64,000 nt of DNA from UBA1046 sp012511325 (lineage in GTDB: Bacteria > Bacillota > Clostridia > Saccharofermentanales > DTU023): contig JBMNJZ010000001.1 in assembly GCA_050951925.1 (NCBI GenBank), positions 372,001 to 436,000 of the forward strand, written 5' to 3'. The translations under genes and the position numbers were made by a program. The notes below the pieces were generated by a model. The model had not been told where the DNA came from, did not search any database, and saw nothing but the letters and a program-made list of their open reading frames with translations. Shown here piece by piece: positions 1-7,148 of this stretch (its first letter is position 1; each line of letters starts with the position of its first letter).

Positions 1-160
1 TAAAGTTCGAGTAAATAAAGAAAGATACTATATAATATTTTCGTCCGGACCGTATGTGCAAGCGAAACGAGCAGGCCAGCGCAACATTCCGTGGCTATGA
101 AGTTACACAAGCTGGTTGGGAGTTACCGGTTCGGTGCTGCAAAACCAAGGGAGGGAGCAG

Positions 161-1084
161 ATGAGACAAAATTTACAGCTTCTTTTAGATCGCAGTGTGG
201 AACAGGCGCGTCCGCAGCTGGCCCAAGGGAAAGTGGCCGACTATATACCTGAACTCTCCAAGGTCGATCCGACTTTGCTCGGCGTATCTGTCTTGGAACT
301 GGGCGGCCAGGAGCACTTTGCCGGCGATGCGGACGTCTATTTCACACTGCAGAGCATTGAGAAAGTTTTTGCCTTGATCTTTGCCCTGGAACTGGTGGGC
401 GAGGACAGGCTGTTCGAACTGGTAGGTATGGAGCCATCGGGCGCCCCTTTCAGCGAACTGACCACTCTGGGCGAATTCTCGGAAAAGCCCAGCAATCCGC
501 TGATCAATGCGGGTGCGATTGTCGTGTCCTCGCTACTATCCACGAAGATGAGTTTTGACGATTTCCTGCAGCGAGTGCGCTCCCTCTGCCACAATCCACA
601 GATCAGCTGCAATGAAGAAGTCTATCGTTCTGAATGTGCCCACAGCGAGCGCAATCATGCTCTGGCCTGGGAACTCAAGCGCCTGAAGCTATTGATTGGC
701 GATCTGGATGAGTCGCTCCGCTTTTATACCCGTTCCTGCGCGATCAATGTCTGCGCCCGCGATCTGGCCCGCTTCGCCGCCACAATGGCCAACGGCGGTA
801 TCGACTGCACCTCGGGCGAGCGTGTAATCTCCACCTCGGCCGTCCGGATCACCGAATCCCTGATGTTCACCTGCGGCCTGTATGACGGCAGCGGATCTTT
901 CGCCGTCAAAGTCGGCATCCCCGCCAAGAGCGGCGTAGGAGGCGGCATTATGGCAGTGGTCAATCATCGTCTCGGCATTGGCGCCTTCGGCTCGGCGCTC
1001 GACCGCTACGGCAACAGCATCGGCGCCACCGCCGTTTTGGAATATCTGTCCGCCCACTGCGGCTGGCACACCTTCAGACATTAG
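161..1084 (+). CDS. glsA: Glutaminase (GlsA family)
   Basis: Predicted cytosolic glutaminase that hydrolyses glutamine to glutamate and ammonia. The 307-residue length matches the family. The serine-lysine motif of the beta-lactamase-like fold is at S65-x-x-K68, and the family stretches NPLINAGAI and AKSGVGGG are present. The ATG at 161 is chosen because a GGGAGGGAG ribosome site lies just before it; an upstream in-frame TTG at 116 has none. A TATAAT at 31-36 may belong to its promoter. It stands alone, and the following DNA is the start of an accessory island. Family assignment is firm; physiological role (ammonia release or acid tolerance) is inference. Confidence 0.93.
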   Translation: MRQNLQLLLDRSVEQARPQLAQGKVADYIPELSKVDPTLLGVSVLELGGQEHFAGDADVYFTLQSIEKVFALIFALELVGEDRLFELVGMEPSGAPFSELTTLGEFSEKPSNPLINAGAIVVSSLLSTKMSFDDFLQRVRSLCHNPQISCNEEVYRSECAHSERNHALAWELKRLKLLIGDLDESLRFYTRSCAINVCARDLARFAATMANGGIDCTSGERVISTSAVRITESLMFTCGLYDGSGSFAVKVGIPAKSGVGGGIMAVVNHRLGIGAFGSALDRYGNSIGATAVLEYLSAHCGWHTFRH

Positions 1085-1330
1085 GTTCGGACGACAGAAA
1101 ATAACAGGAAAACACGGAGAAAAATCAGGAAAAAATCAGGGAAGTATTAACTTCTACGCAGGTCACACAACCCCTCATCAAAAACTACATAAATCCTCAG
1201 CATTCCAGCCGAAGGCGCTCTCGAGCCGTTCGGCGTCTCCTGTTAAAGAATCTAGCGAATAGATTTTATTCTAAGTGGTCAATGTACCGAAAAAATCAAA
1301 GTTGTCCTTGTTTTGGGGAAAATAAAAATA
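1085..1330. other. Intergenic stretch without a recognisable gene
   Basis: No convincing gene is seen between glsA and the repeats before the first ATPase. The only notable element is CGAAGGCGCTCTCG at 1210-1223, which recurs exactly at 6834-6847. A shorter form, CGAAGGCGCTC, is present on the opposite strand at about 13655-13665, suggesting a small dispersed repeat. Confidence 0.4.
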
Positions 1331-1438
1331 ATCTAGTGAAGAGAAGTGCGGAATTCTGCAAAAATATTTTTCTGGTTGCAGATTGACTTTGCCCAGCATA
1401 TAATTCTAGTGAATGAAAGTGCGGAATTCTGCAAAAAT
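1331..1438 (+). repeat. Pair of 35-bp direct repeats before DUF4143 ATPase 1
   Basis: Two near-identical copies at 1331-1365 and 1404-1438 are offset by exactly 73 bp. Each ends in GTGCGGAATTCTGCAAAAAT. The core TGCGGAATTCTGCA is nearly self-complementary, as expected for a dimer-binding site. The second copy ends about 20 bp before the ATG of the ATPase gene, over the likely promoter and leader, so an operator role is plausible (inference). Confidence 0.75.
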
Positions 1439-1457
1439 CTGAAACAGGAGAAAGGGT

Positions 1458-2711
1458 ATGGAGATTCGTAGAGATATTTATCTCAATAAGCTGATATCAA
1501 AGAAGCACAACACGTTAATCAAAGTGATTACCGGAATACGAAGATGTGGGAAATCCTATCTTCTCACTAAGTTGTTTCGTGATCACCTTGCATCTGTAGG
1601 GATCCCGGATGACCATATTATTGAAATGGCATTTGATTTATATGAAAACAAATCATATATCGACCCGGAATTGTTTTTCCCATATCTCAAGAGCCAAATC
1701 AAAGATAAAGAGATGTATTATGTGCTTTTGGACGAGGTGCAGCTATTAGGAGATTTTGAATTTGTCCTCAACAGCCTGGCTCGAATGGAAAATGTAGATG
1801 TCTATGTTACGGGCAGCAATGCCAAGTTCCTTTCTAAAGATATCATTACCGAGTTCCGCGGACGCGGCGACGAAGTTCATATGCATCCGCTCACTTTTGC
1901 CGAGTTTATGAGTGTTTATCCCGGAGATACAAGTTCGGGCTGGAGAGAATATATGCTTTATGGCGGGATCCCGTTGGTTCTGCAATTTGGTACCCCCGAC
2001 CAAAAGATAGATTTTCTCAAGAGTTTATTTGAAGAGACATATATATCTGATATTGTTGGCAGGCATAATGTCAGAAACAAGTCGGAATTGGAGGAGCTGC
2101 TGAATATAATTTCGTCTGCTATCGGTTCTTTGACAAACCCACGCAAGCTTTCTATGACATTTAAGAGTGTAAAAAATAAAACAATCAGCCAGAATACTAT
2201 AAAAAAATATATTGAGTATTTTGAAGATTCGTTTTTGATTGACAGCGCACAAAGGTACGATATTAAAGGGAAAAGGTATATCAACACTCCATTGAAATAC
2301 TACTTTACGGATTTAGGACTGCGAAATGCGCGACTGAATTTTAGACAGGTGGAAGAAACTCATGCGATGGAGAACATTATATTTAATGAACTAAAGGTAC
2401 GAGGATATAATGTCGATGTTGGTGTTGTGACTTCAAATGAAGTCGATAAAAGCGGCAAGAAAATACGCAAGCAGCTGGAGATTGATTTTGTTTGCAATAA
2501 AGGCTCCAAAAGATACTATATTCAATCTGCGCTACGCTTATCAAACGAAGCAAAAAAAGATCAAGAGCAGCGCTCATTGCTTATGACCCAAGATGCTTTC
2601 AAAAAAATCATCATTACAAAAGATGCGCTGGCCCCTTTGTATAACGAAGAGGGTATATTAGTAATGAGCATCTTCGATTTTCTATTGAATGAGAATAGCC
2701 TCGAAATTTGA
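1458..2711 (+). CDS. AAA family ATPase with DUF4143 domain (copy 1)
   Basis: ATP-binding protein of the AAA_14/DUF4143 family, 417 residues. Walker A is GIRRCGKS at 26-33 and Walker B is VLLDE at 89-93, with a TGSNA sensor-like motif further on. The C-terminal domain keeps the EID (341-343) of PD-(D/E)XK-like folds. Where an E-x-K pair would follow it has Q356-S-A358, so nuclease chemistry is unlikely in this copy. The start is supported by AGGAGAAAGGG just before the ATG. The gene is monocistronic and preceded by a pair of direct repeats. Function of the family is not established; three relatives occur in this window. Confidence 0.88.
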   Translation: MEIRRDIYLNKLISKKHNTLIKVITGIRRCGKSYLLTKLFRDHLASVGIPDDHIIEMAFDLYENKSYIDPELFFPYLKSQIKDKEMYYVLLDEVQLLGDFEFVLNSLARMENVDVYVTGSNAKFLSKDIITEFRGRGDEVHMHPLTFAEFMSVYPGDTSSGWREYMLYGGIPLVLQFGTPDQKIDFLKSLFEETYISDIVGRHNVRNKSELEELLNIISSAIGSLTNPRKLSMTFKSVKNKTISQNTIKKYIEYFEDSFLIDSAQRYDIKGKRYINTPLKYYFTDLGLRNARLNFRQVEETHAMENIIFNELKVRGYNVDVGVVTSNEVDKSGKKIRKQLEIDFVCNKGSKRYYIQSALRLSNEAKKDQEQRSLLMTQDAFKKIIITKDALAPLYNEEGILVMSIFDFLLNENSLEI

Positions 2712-2890
2712 ACTCAATGGAGAGGATGAGTCCAGTCTGTTTTTAGTTATCACAAAAACAACAGACAACCAGTTTCTTTGCCAGAACGATAAGCGAGGAT
2801 GTTACGATAAGTAACACCGCTGTTACGGTAAAAGGATTGCGCTGACGGCACAGGCTGCGTATGGTGAAATCAAAAAAGGAGGTCGCCATT

Positions 2891-3484
2891 ATGACTTTCG
2901 GAGCAAAACTACAGGATTCAAGAAAGAGAGCGGGGCTGTCGCAGGAACAGCTGGCGGAGAAATTGTCGGTGTCTCGCAGCGCCGTGGCCAAATGGGAGAA
3001 CGACAATGGTATGCCGGACATCGATAATTTAAAGGCAATAGCGCAACTGCTGAATGTTACCATTGATTATCTGTTGGACGACGGAGGCACGCTGGAGTTT
3101 GAGGTGATGCGCGAGCCCATTGATATCAACTCCTTTAAGAAATCAAAGAAGCGCAAATCCCGTTATGATACGGCAGTGCTGTCCAAGTTCCCGGACGCTG
3201 ATTCCATTATCCCCTTGTGGCGCGAAAAGAAGCTCAGCAAATTGGAAACTGCCATCGAATGGACACTGTCACCTGTTTTTGGTCTGTTTGATTTTGTGGA
3301 TAAGGTTGACAATTATGGCTACTATTATCTGGTGGAACAGAAAGACCGGCAGTATTTGGTCAATGTGAGCAAGGAGTTTGTCACATCATCCAGGCTGGCC
3401 AGGCGCATAAATGAAAAGAAGTTCATCATCGGCAAGCATAAATTTATGAGAATGGATCCGCAGGAGCTGGTGGAAAAAACTTAA
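2891..3484 (+). CDS. XRE-family transcriptional regulator
   Basis: Predicted DNA-binding regulator of 197 residues. Residues 5-60 form a Cro/C1-type helix-turn-helix containing SQEQLAEKLSVSRSAVAKWE. A basic linker (KKSKKRKSR) and a C-terminal domain of unknown function follow. The ATG at 2891 is chosen because AAGGAGG (2876-2882) sits 8 bp upstream; the longer reading from 2861 would place the ribosome site inside the gene. The upstream 180 bp contain the inverted repeat GTTAC-gataa-GTAAC near 2800, a possible self-operator. Neighbours give no target. Confidence 0.85.
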   Translation: MTFGAKLQDSRKRAGLSQEQLAEKLSVSRSAVAKWENDNGMPDIDNLKAIAQLLNVTIDYLLDDGGTLEFEVMREPIDINSFKKSKKRKSRYDTAVLSKFPDADSIIPLWREKKLSKLETAIEWTLSPVFGLFDFVDKVDNYGYYYLVEQKDRQYLVNVSKEFVTSSRLARRINEKKFIIGKHKFMRMDPQELVEKT

Positions 3485-3528
3485 GGAAAAATTCAATCAG
3501 TGATACGCAGAAGCGGAGCTTTAGTGGG

Positions 3529-4271
3529 TCAGTTTACACGATTGCCATAAAATGAATTTATTTTTTGAAACATGGTTTCAACTCCCTGGGGATTCAGGGC
3601 TTGAGTTAATTCAGTTGTAGTCGCTTCTGCAAGCATATTGAGAACAAGCTCCAAAGTAGACATATTATCTCTAAGGTTCTCTTTCTTAAGATTCTTGAAA
3701 TCCTTATACTGGCGAGTTGTCATACCCGACCATGCTTTGGAAATCTCATTGGTGAGAATGGCGTATTCTCTTCCTTCCTTAACTCCATGATCCTGCCAGG
3801 CATCCGTCAATTCTTTTCGAACCTGAATTGCCTGAAGTCGCTGATTTATCCACTCTCTCGAGTAGCCTTTTTGCAGATAAGTTTGTAATGCTCTATCTAT
3901 AGTGAGCTCCGGATCAATAATTTCATCAACACGCTCTTTGCCAACTTCTGCCAGCCACATTTTGAATGGCTCGGCTTTGGGTGAAGGAATAGACTGGATG
4001 ATGCGGAAAACGCCCTGAATATCAGCAACATCTGTTGCTCTCATCTTTCCGTCAGTGGCTTTCAGTTTCAATTGCTTACAAATTGTAAGCAGTTCATTCC
4101 CTTCTTCTTTCAATCTCTTTTTTAATACTGGCTAATATGTACTAGCACCTCGTGGTGTTTCTTGCTCAGTTAATACTCCAACCACATCAACGACAGAAAA
4201 GTACCACTCTTCTTTCTCGTTATCCCAAGCGGAACGTATCTCCTTGTTTCGTAAATTTTTATTTCGTCCAT
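3529..4271 (-). pseudogene. Broken Bro-N/DinD-like antirepressor family gene
   Basis: The open part (4113 to 3529) reads as the middle and C-terminal parts of the phage antirepressor/DinD-like family, including SIPSPKAEPFKMWLAEVG and KENLRDNMSTLELVLNMLAE. The missing N-terminal Bro domain can be read upstream: from an ATG at 4271, after a frameshift within the first 10-15 codons, the frame gives KEIRSAWDNEKEEWYFSVVD. It continues to a TAG where relatives have a conserved tryptophan in YW-x-x-L, and then runs into the open part. One frameshift and one nonsense codon therefore inactivate the gene. Such genes come from prophages or defence islands. Confidence 0.82.
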
Positions 4272-4440
4272 ATTCCTGATTCCTCTCAATGAGTTGTGAA
4301 TCCTCTCATTTTGCAAAAGACTAAGTTTGCATATGTTTGCTAATAGTATACCTTTATTTAAAAGAACTGAATTTGATATGATTCCTGAGCAGTTATTGCC
4401 TTGTATTCAGCAAAAATAAAGCCATTATAATGACAGTGTG

Positions 4441-4469
4441 TTGATATATGACGAATTTAAGAGTATAAT
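4441..4469 (+). promoter_or_regulatory. Sigma-70 type promoter of the DinJ-like gene
   Basis: TTGATA at 4441-4446 and a perfect TATAAT at 4464-4469 are separated by 17 bp. The start site would fall near 4476, giving a leader of about 18 nt that contains the AAGGAGG ribosome site (about 4479-4485). Confidence 0.7.
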
Positions 4470-4493
4470 ATGTTCAAAAAGGAGGTTAAGATT

Positions 4494-4766
4494 ATGGCGA
4501 CAATGAATTTAAATATCAGGACTGACAAAAACGTTAAGGAGCAAGCGGAAGCAATCTTTTCCGAGTTGGGACTTAACATGACGACGGCTGTCAATATGTT
4601 TTTAAGGACGACAATTAGAGAAAATGGCATTCCTTTTGATTTGAAGCTGGATACTCCCAATAGCCTTACTGCAGCAGCTATCGAAGAAGGTAGAAGAATT
4701 GCCTGCGATGATACTATCAAGGGATATTCAAGCATGGAGGATTTAAGGAAAGCATTGGAAGAATGA
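4494..4766 (+). CDS. RelB/DinJ-family antitoxin, no toxin partner
   Basis: Small ribbon-helix-helix antitoxin of 90 residues. The N-terminal beta strand MNLNIRTDKNVKEQAEAIF and the helix LNMTTAVNMFLR are typical of DinJ, which normally binds and neutralises a YafQ/RelE RNase and represses its own operon. The start follows AAGGAGG; the 98-residue alternative from 4470 lacks a site. No RelE/YafQ toxin follows: downstream is only an 11-codon frame beginning at the overlapping ATGA, then non-coding repeat-like DNA. It may be the remnant of a lost toxin pair. Confidence 0.85.
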   Translation: MATMNLNIRTDKNVKEQAEAIFSELGLNMTTAVNMFLRTTIRENGIPFDLKLDTPNSLTAAAIEEGRRIACDDTIKGYSSMEDLRKALEE

Positions 4767-4810
4767 CGATGGATTTTATAAAAATTACAAAGCTGTAGGG
4801 GCCAAACGCG

Positions 4811-4870
4811 GTACCGGTAACATCGGTGACCTTAGGGATGAGTGGCGGGAGCTATAGGGAGCGTCTTCGG
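4811..4870 (+). repeat. Dispersed repeat, copy A
   Basis: The 20-mer GTACCGGTAACATCGGTGAC at 4811-4830 recurs exactly at 13606-13625. The similarity continues for about 40 bp more (agtggcgggagctataggga versus agtgacgggagccataggga). This non-coding copy lies between the DinJ gene and the fic gene. Confidence 0.75.
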
Positions 4871-5001
4871 CAAATCAGCAGATAGGGTATCGCAAATTGC
4901 GCGGATTGCGCATGGAGCTGTGCCTACAGCATTCCCGCGGAGTCAGTCAGTCCGAAGCGTCTGTTCAAAGTAATGGTCTACGCGTACAAAGGTCAGTATG
5001 A

Positions 5002-5937
5002 TCAGAATGTCTTCCAGCAATTTGTTTTCAAAAAATCTGTGATCCGATTCGGATCCTCTCCTTCGTAATACTCTACCAGAAGCTTTTTGAACCCGGAAAC
5101 ATGAGCTTCAGGGATCACCAGAAAGCCTTGACCATGGGCAATCAGATAGTGATTGGCATAGATAATCGCGGCACGCTTATTTCCATCGATGAACACCTGT
5201 GTTTTCATGGTATACAGACACAGACGGATCGACTTATCGATATCGTCTATATTGGCCTGAAGGATGTCTTCTATATGCTCCTTCACGACAGATTCTATCG
5301 GAAGCGGAGGAATATATGAAGAGCTCCCTATCGTCACCGGGACCCCGCGAATTCTTCCTCCATCAGGGAAAAAGCCTTCGTTTACCAAACGGGCAATATG
5401 GCAAAGAACGTAGTAATCGCTTTTTGCCTGTATGACATCCTGATCCAGTATGAACTCCCATGCATGCTTCAGATTCAGAATCTTCTGTACATCAGAGGCG
5501 GTCATGCCGTTTACTTTTCCGTTTTCAATGATCTCTTCGGTCTGAGGAAAGGATGTGGCTACACCTTCCAGAACAGCCTGATCATAGATATTTGCCTTCA
5601 TATTCGCCCGGGCAAAGTTCAGGTTTTCAATAACACGGGCAGAGAGCTCGCCTTCCTGATACCCGAGTTCAGCCAGGCGTTTATCAAGCTTTCTGATTTG
5701 TCTTCTGAGCTCTCTGGCGTCTCTGGTATTCCTAAGGAGAAGCTGATGCAGCTCATCTGAATATACTCCGACGTATGTTGAAGTGACTCTGCTGCCTACG
5801 CGCTTTCTTGTATAAAGATATTTCTTCTCTTTCACATCCTTTATTTCAGGAGTCCCTTCGTAGGGAATCAGAGACAGTCTTGCATTCAGATCGGCTTTTT
5901 CACTAAGAAGAACTTGGATTTCATCGAATGCTGACAT
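5002..5937 (-). CDS. Fic-family protein with altered active site
   Basis: Fic-domain protein of 311 residues with an N-terminal helical region. Canonical Fic enzymes transfer AMP using HxFx(D/E)GN(G/K)R. Here the loop reads Q247-V-F-I-D-G-N-K-R255, so the catalytic histidine is glutamine. The autoinhibitory (S/T)xxxE(G/N) motif is also altered, reading Q120-A-V-L-E124-G. Loss of both parts together points to a non-AMPylating, possibly regulatory protein (inference). The second ATG (5937) is used because GGAGG lies 8 bp before it; the ATG at 5943 is too close. Upstream DNA carries four TTAGGGAAC boxes. Confidence 0.85.
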   Translation of the reverse strand: MSAFDEIQVLLSEKADLNARLSLIPYEGTPEIKDVKEKKYLYTRKRVGSRVTSTYVGVYSDELHQLLLRNTRDARELRRQIRKLDKRLAELGYQEGELSARVIENLNFARANMKANIYDQAVLEGVATSFPQTEEIIENGKVNGMTASDVQKILNLKHAWEFILDQDVIQAKSDYYVLCHIARLVNEGFFPDGGRIRGVPVTIGSSSYIPPLPIESVVKEHIEDILQANIDDIDKSIRLCLYTMKTQVFIDGNKRAAIIYANHYLIAHGQGFLVIPEAHVSGFKKLLVEYYEGEDPNRITDFLKTNCWKTF

Positions 5938-5952
5938 GAGCATATCCTCCTT

Positions 5953-6054
5953 TTAGGGAACATTTCAATGCTGGTTATACCGAATTGTTCCCTAACTGTC
6001 AAGCTTGATTAGGGAACTTTTTTGATTGAAATCGTTCTGTTTGTTCCCTAACTG
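5953..6054 (-). promoter_or_regulatory. Four TTAGGGAAC boxes as two inverted pairs before fic
   Basis: TTAGGGAACA at 5953-5962 faces TTGTTCCCTAACTG at 5985-5998; TTAGGGAACTT at 6009-6019 faces TTGTTCCCTAACTG at 6041-6054. The two outward copies are identical over 14 bp. The array fills the gap between the fic start and the KilA-N remnant and overlaps the fic ribosome-site region. Likely operator sites for autoregulation or another repressor; the binder is unknown. Confidence 0.75.
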
Positions 6055-6064
6055 ATTTATGCAA

Positions 6065-6647
6065 TTAAGGTCTCATGAAACCGCTAAGCTCCCACTGGCC
6101 ATCTGTAAGATCGTCAAGCAAATATGTTTTGATTGCATCGGTGTGAATTCTGTAATTTATTTTGGAGATTTCTCTATGCAGATTCCAGGGAAGTGATAGG
6201 CGAGAATTCTCATCCGACTTCAAGCGTTTGTAGTCTTGAATGATGTATAGCTTAAACTCCGGAGATATCCAAGAGGCGAATTCCAGCGCGATATCGCTAT
6301 GCGCAAAGGTTCCGCCGTATCTTCCGGCTTTCGAAACAATGCCGATAGCACCTGTAGCTTCGATCCATTTTTGCGGTGTCATAGTAAAACGATTGAGCCC
6401 AGCTTCATTTCTAAACCGCGTCGAATTCGACGCGGTTAAAATTCTGATTGTTCAAGAATTCCCATAAACCGATGTATTCCAATGTGTTTCGGTTCCGCAT
6501 CCAGTTTTGAATTACATATCTTGGATCATCACTATTTCTATACTTCGCCATATCTGTCAAACTGAAATAATCATTCTTAAAATCCTGCGTATAGACTTGA
6601 ATCTCGAATCCTTGTGCCTCGATTTTATCTTTGGATATTTTTGACAT
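6065..6647 (-). pseudogene. KilA-N domain protein, frameshifted and truncated
   Basis: The first frame (ATG 6647, preceded by AGGCAGG) encodes a KilA-N N-terminus with DYFSLTDMAKYRN and VIQNWMRNRNTLEYIGLWE. It stops just after a 24-bp perfect palindrome (6414-6437). In the next frame the protein resumes as RNEAGLNRFTMTPQKWIEAT and runs to DGQWELSGFMRP. One extra G in the palindrome edge explains the shift. The C-terminus also ends roughly 90 residues earlier than full-length relatives (family knowledge). KilA-N proteins are DNA-binding modules common in phage and mobile islands. Confidence 0.8.
6414..6437. repeat. 24-bp perfect palindrome inside the KilA-N remnant
   Basis: AACCGCGTCGAA is followed directly by its reverse complement TTCGACGCGGTT. 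The frame-disrupting extra base lies at the edge of the right arm and makes that arm match the left arm perfectly. This is the signature expected of a quasipalindrome-templated mutation. Confidence 0.85.
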
Positions 6648-6973
6648 ATTTTCCTGCCTTATTATTAAAATTGAAACTAGACCTCTGTGTTTCGTGTTGA
6701 TGACCAAAAGACTTAAAGCATGCAGTTTCTCTCTTAGAGTATACCCTCTGCCACTTTTGTATACTTTATGAAATTATCCGACCAGCTGACAATGACCGTC
6801 AAATCCCTCCTTGCCACCTTCCGGTTTTATTAACGAAGGCGCTCTCGGGTCGTCCTGCAGCCCTTTGTACAGGAACGGCTCCCCCAGCAGTACGGCCTCA
6901 AAACACCACCCTCGAAACTGTCGATTTATTCTTTCAGCTTTCGCTTCAATAAAAAAGATTTTGATGTATGTCG
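6648..6973. other. Intergenic stretch, probably decayed DNA
   Basis: No intact gene is recognised between the KilA-N remnant and the repeats before ATPase 2. It contains the second exact copy of CGAAGGCGCTCTCG (6834-6847). GC content shifts upward between about 6800 and 6910, as if a short GC-rich fragment had been inserted. Confidence 0.35.
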
Positions 6974-7013
6974 TAAACTTGACAAGTACAGGCCACTAAA
7001 CTTGACAAGTACA
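6974..7013 (+). repeat. Two 17-bp direct repeats containing ACTTGACAAGT
   Basis: TAAACTTGACAAGTACA occurs at 6974-6990 and 6997-7013, a 23-bp period. Each holds the perfect odd palindrome ACTTG-A-CAAGT. They lie about 140 bp before the ATPase 2 start and are suited to a dimeric repressor. Confidence 0.75.
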
Positions 7014-7030
7014 AAACCGTCTGCAAATGT

Positions 7031-7107
7031 CAGAAAAATGTGATTTTCTGCGTTTATAAGCTTAGAAAAACGTGTTTATTTGGCATTGAAAAGCGCATAA
7101 AAACGTG
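7031..7107 (+). repeat. Three helically phased AAAAA(C/T)GTG repeats before ATPase 2
   Basis: AAAAATGTG at 7034-7042 and AAAAACGTG at 7066-7074 and 7099-7107 are spaced 32 and 33 bp, about three helical turns. The first copy lies inside a small inverted repeat (CAGAAAA to TTTTCTG, 7031-7050). The last copy is about 40 bp before the coding start, consistent with a promoter-proximal operator (inference). Confidence 0.65.
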
Positions 7108-7148
7108 ATAAACTGGTTTTGCTCAATCGGAAAAGGATGGTGATACGC

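Noticed and set aside
2743..3063. 106-codon minus-strand frame before and over the XRE gene
   Set aside because: It overlaps the well-supported helix-turn-helix gene antisense and shows no domain or ribosome site.
4767..4799. Tiny frame overlapping the DinJ stop as a toxin gene
   Set aside because: Only 11 codons and without RelE/YafQ features; at most the stub of a lost toxin.
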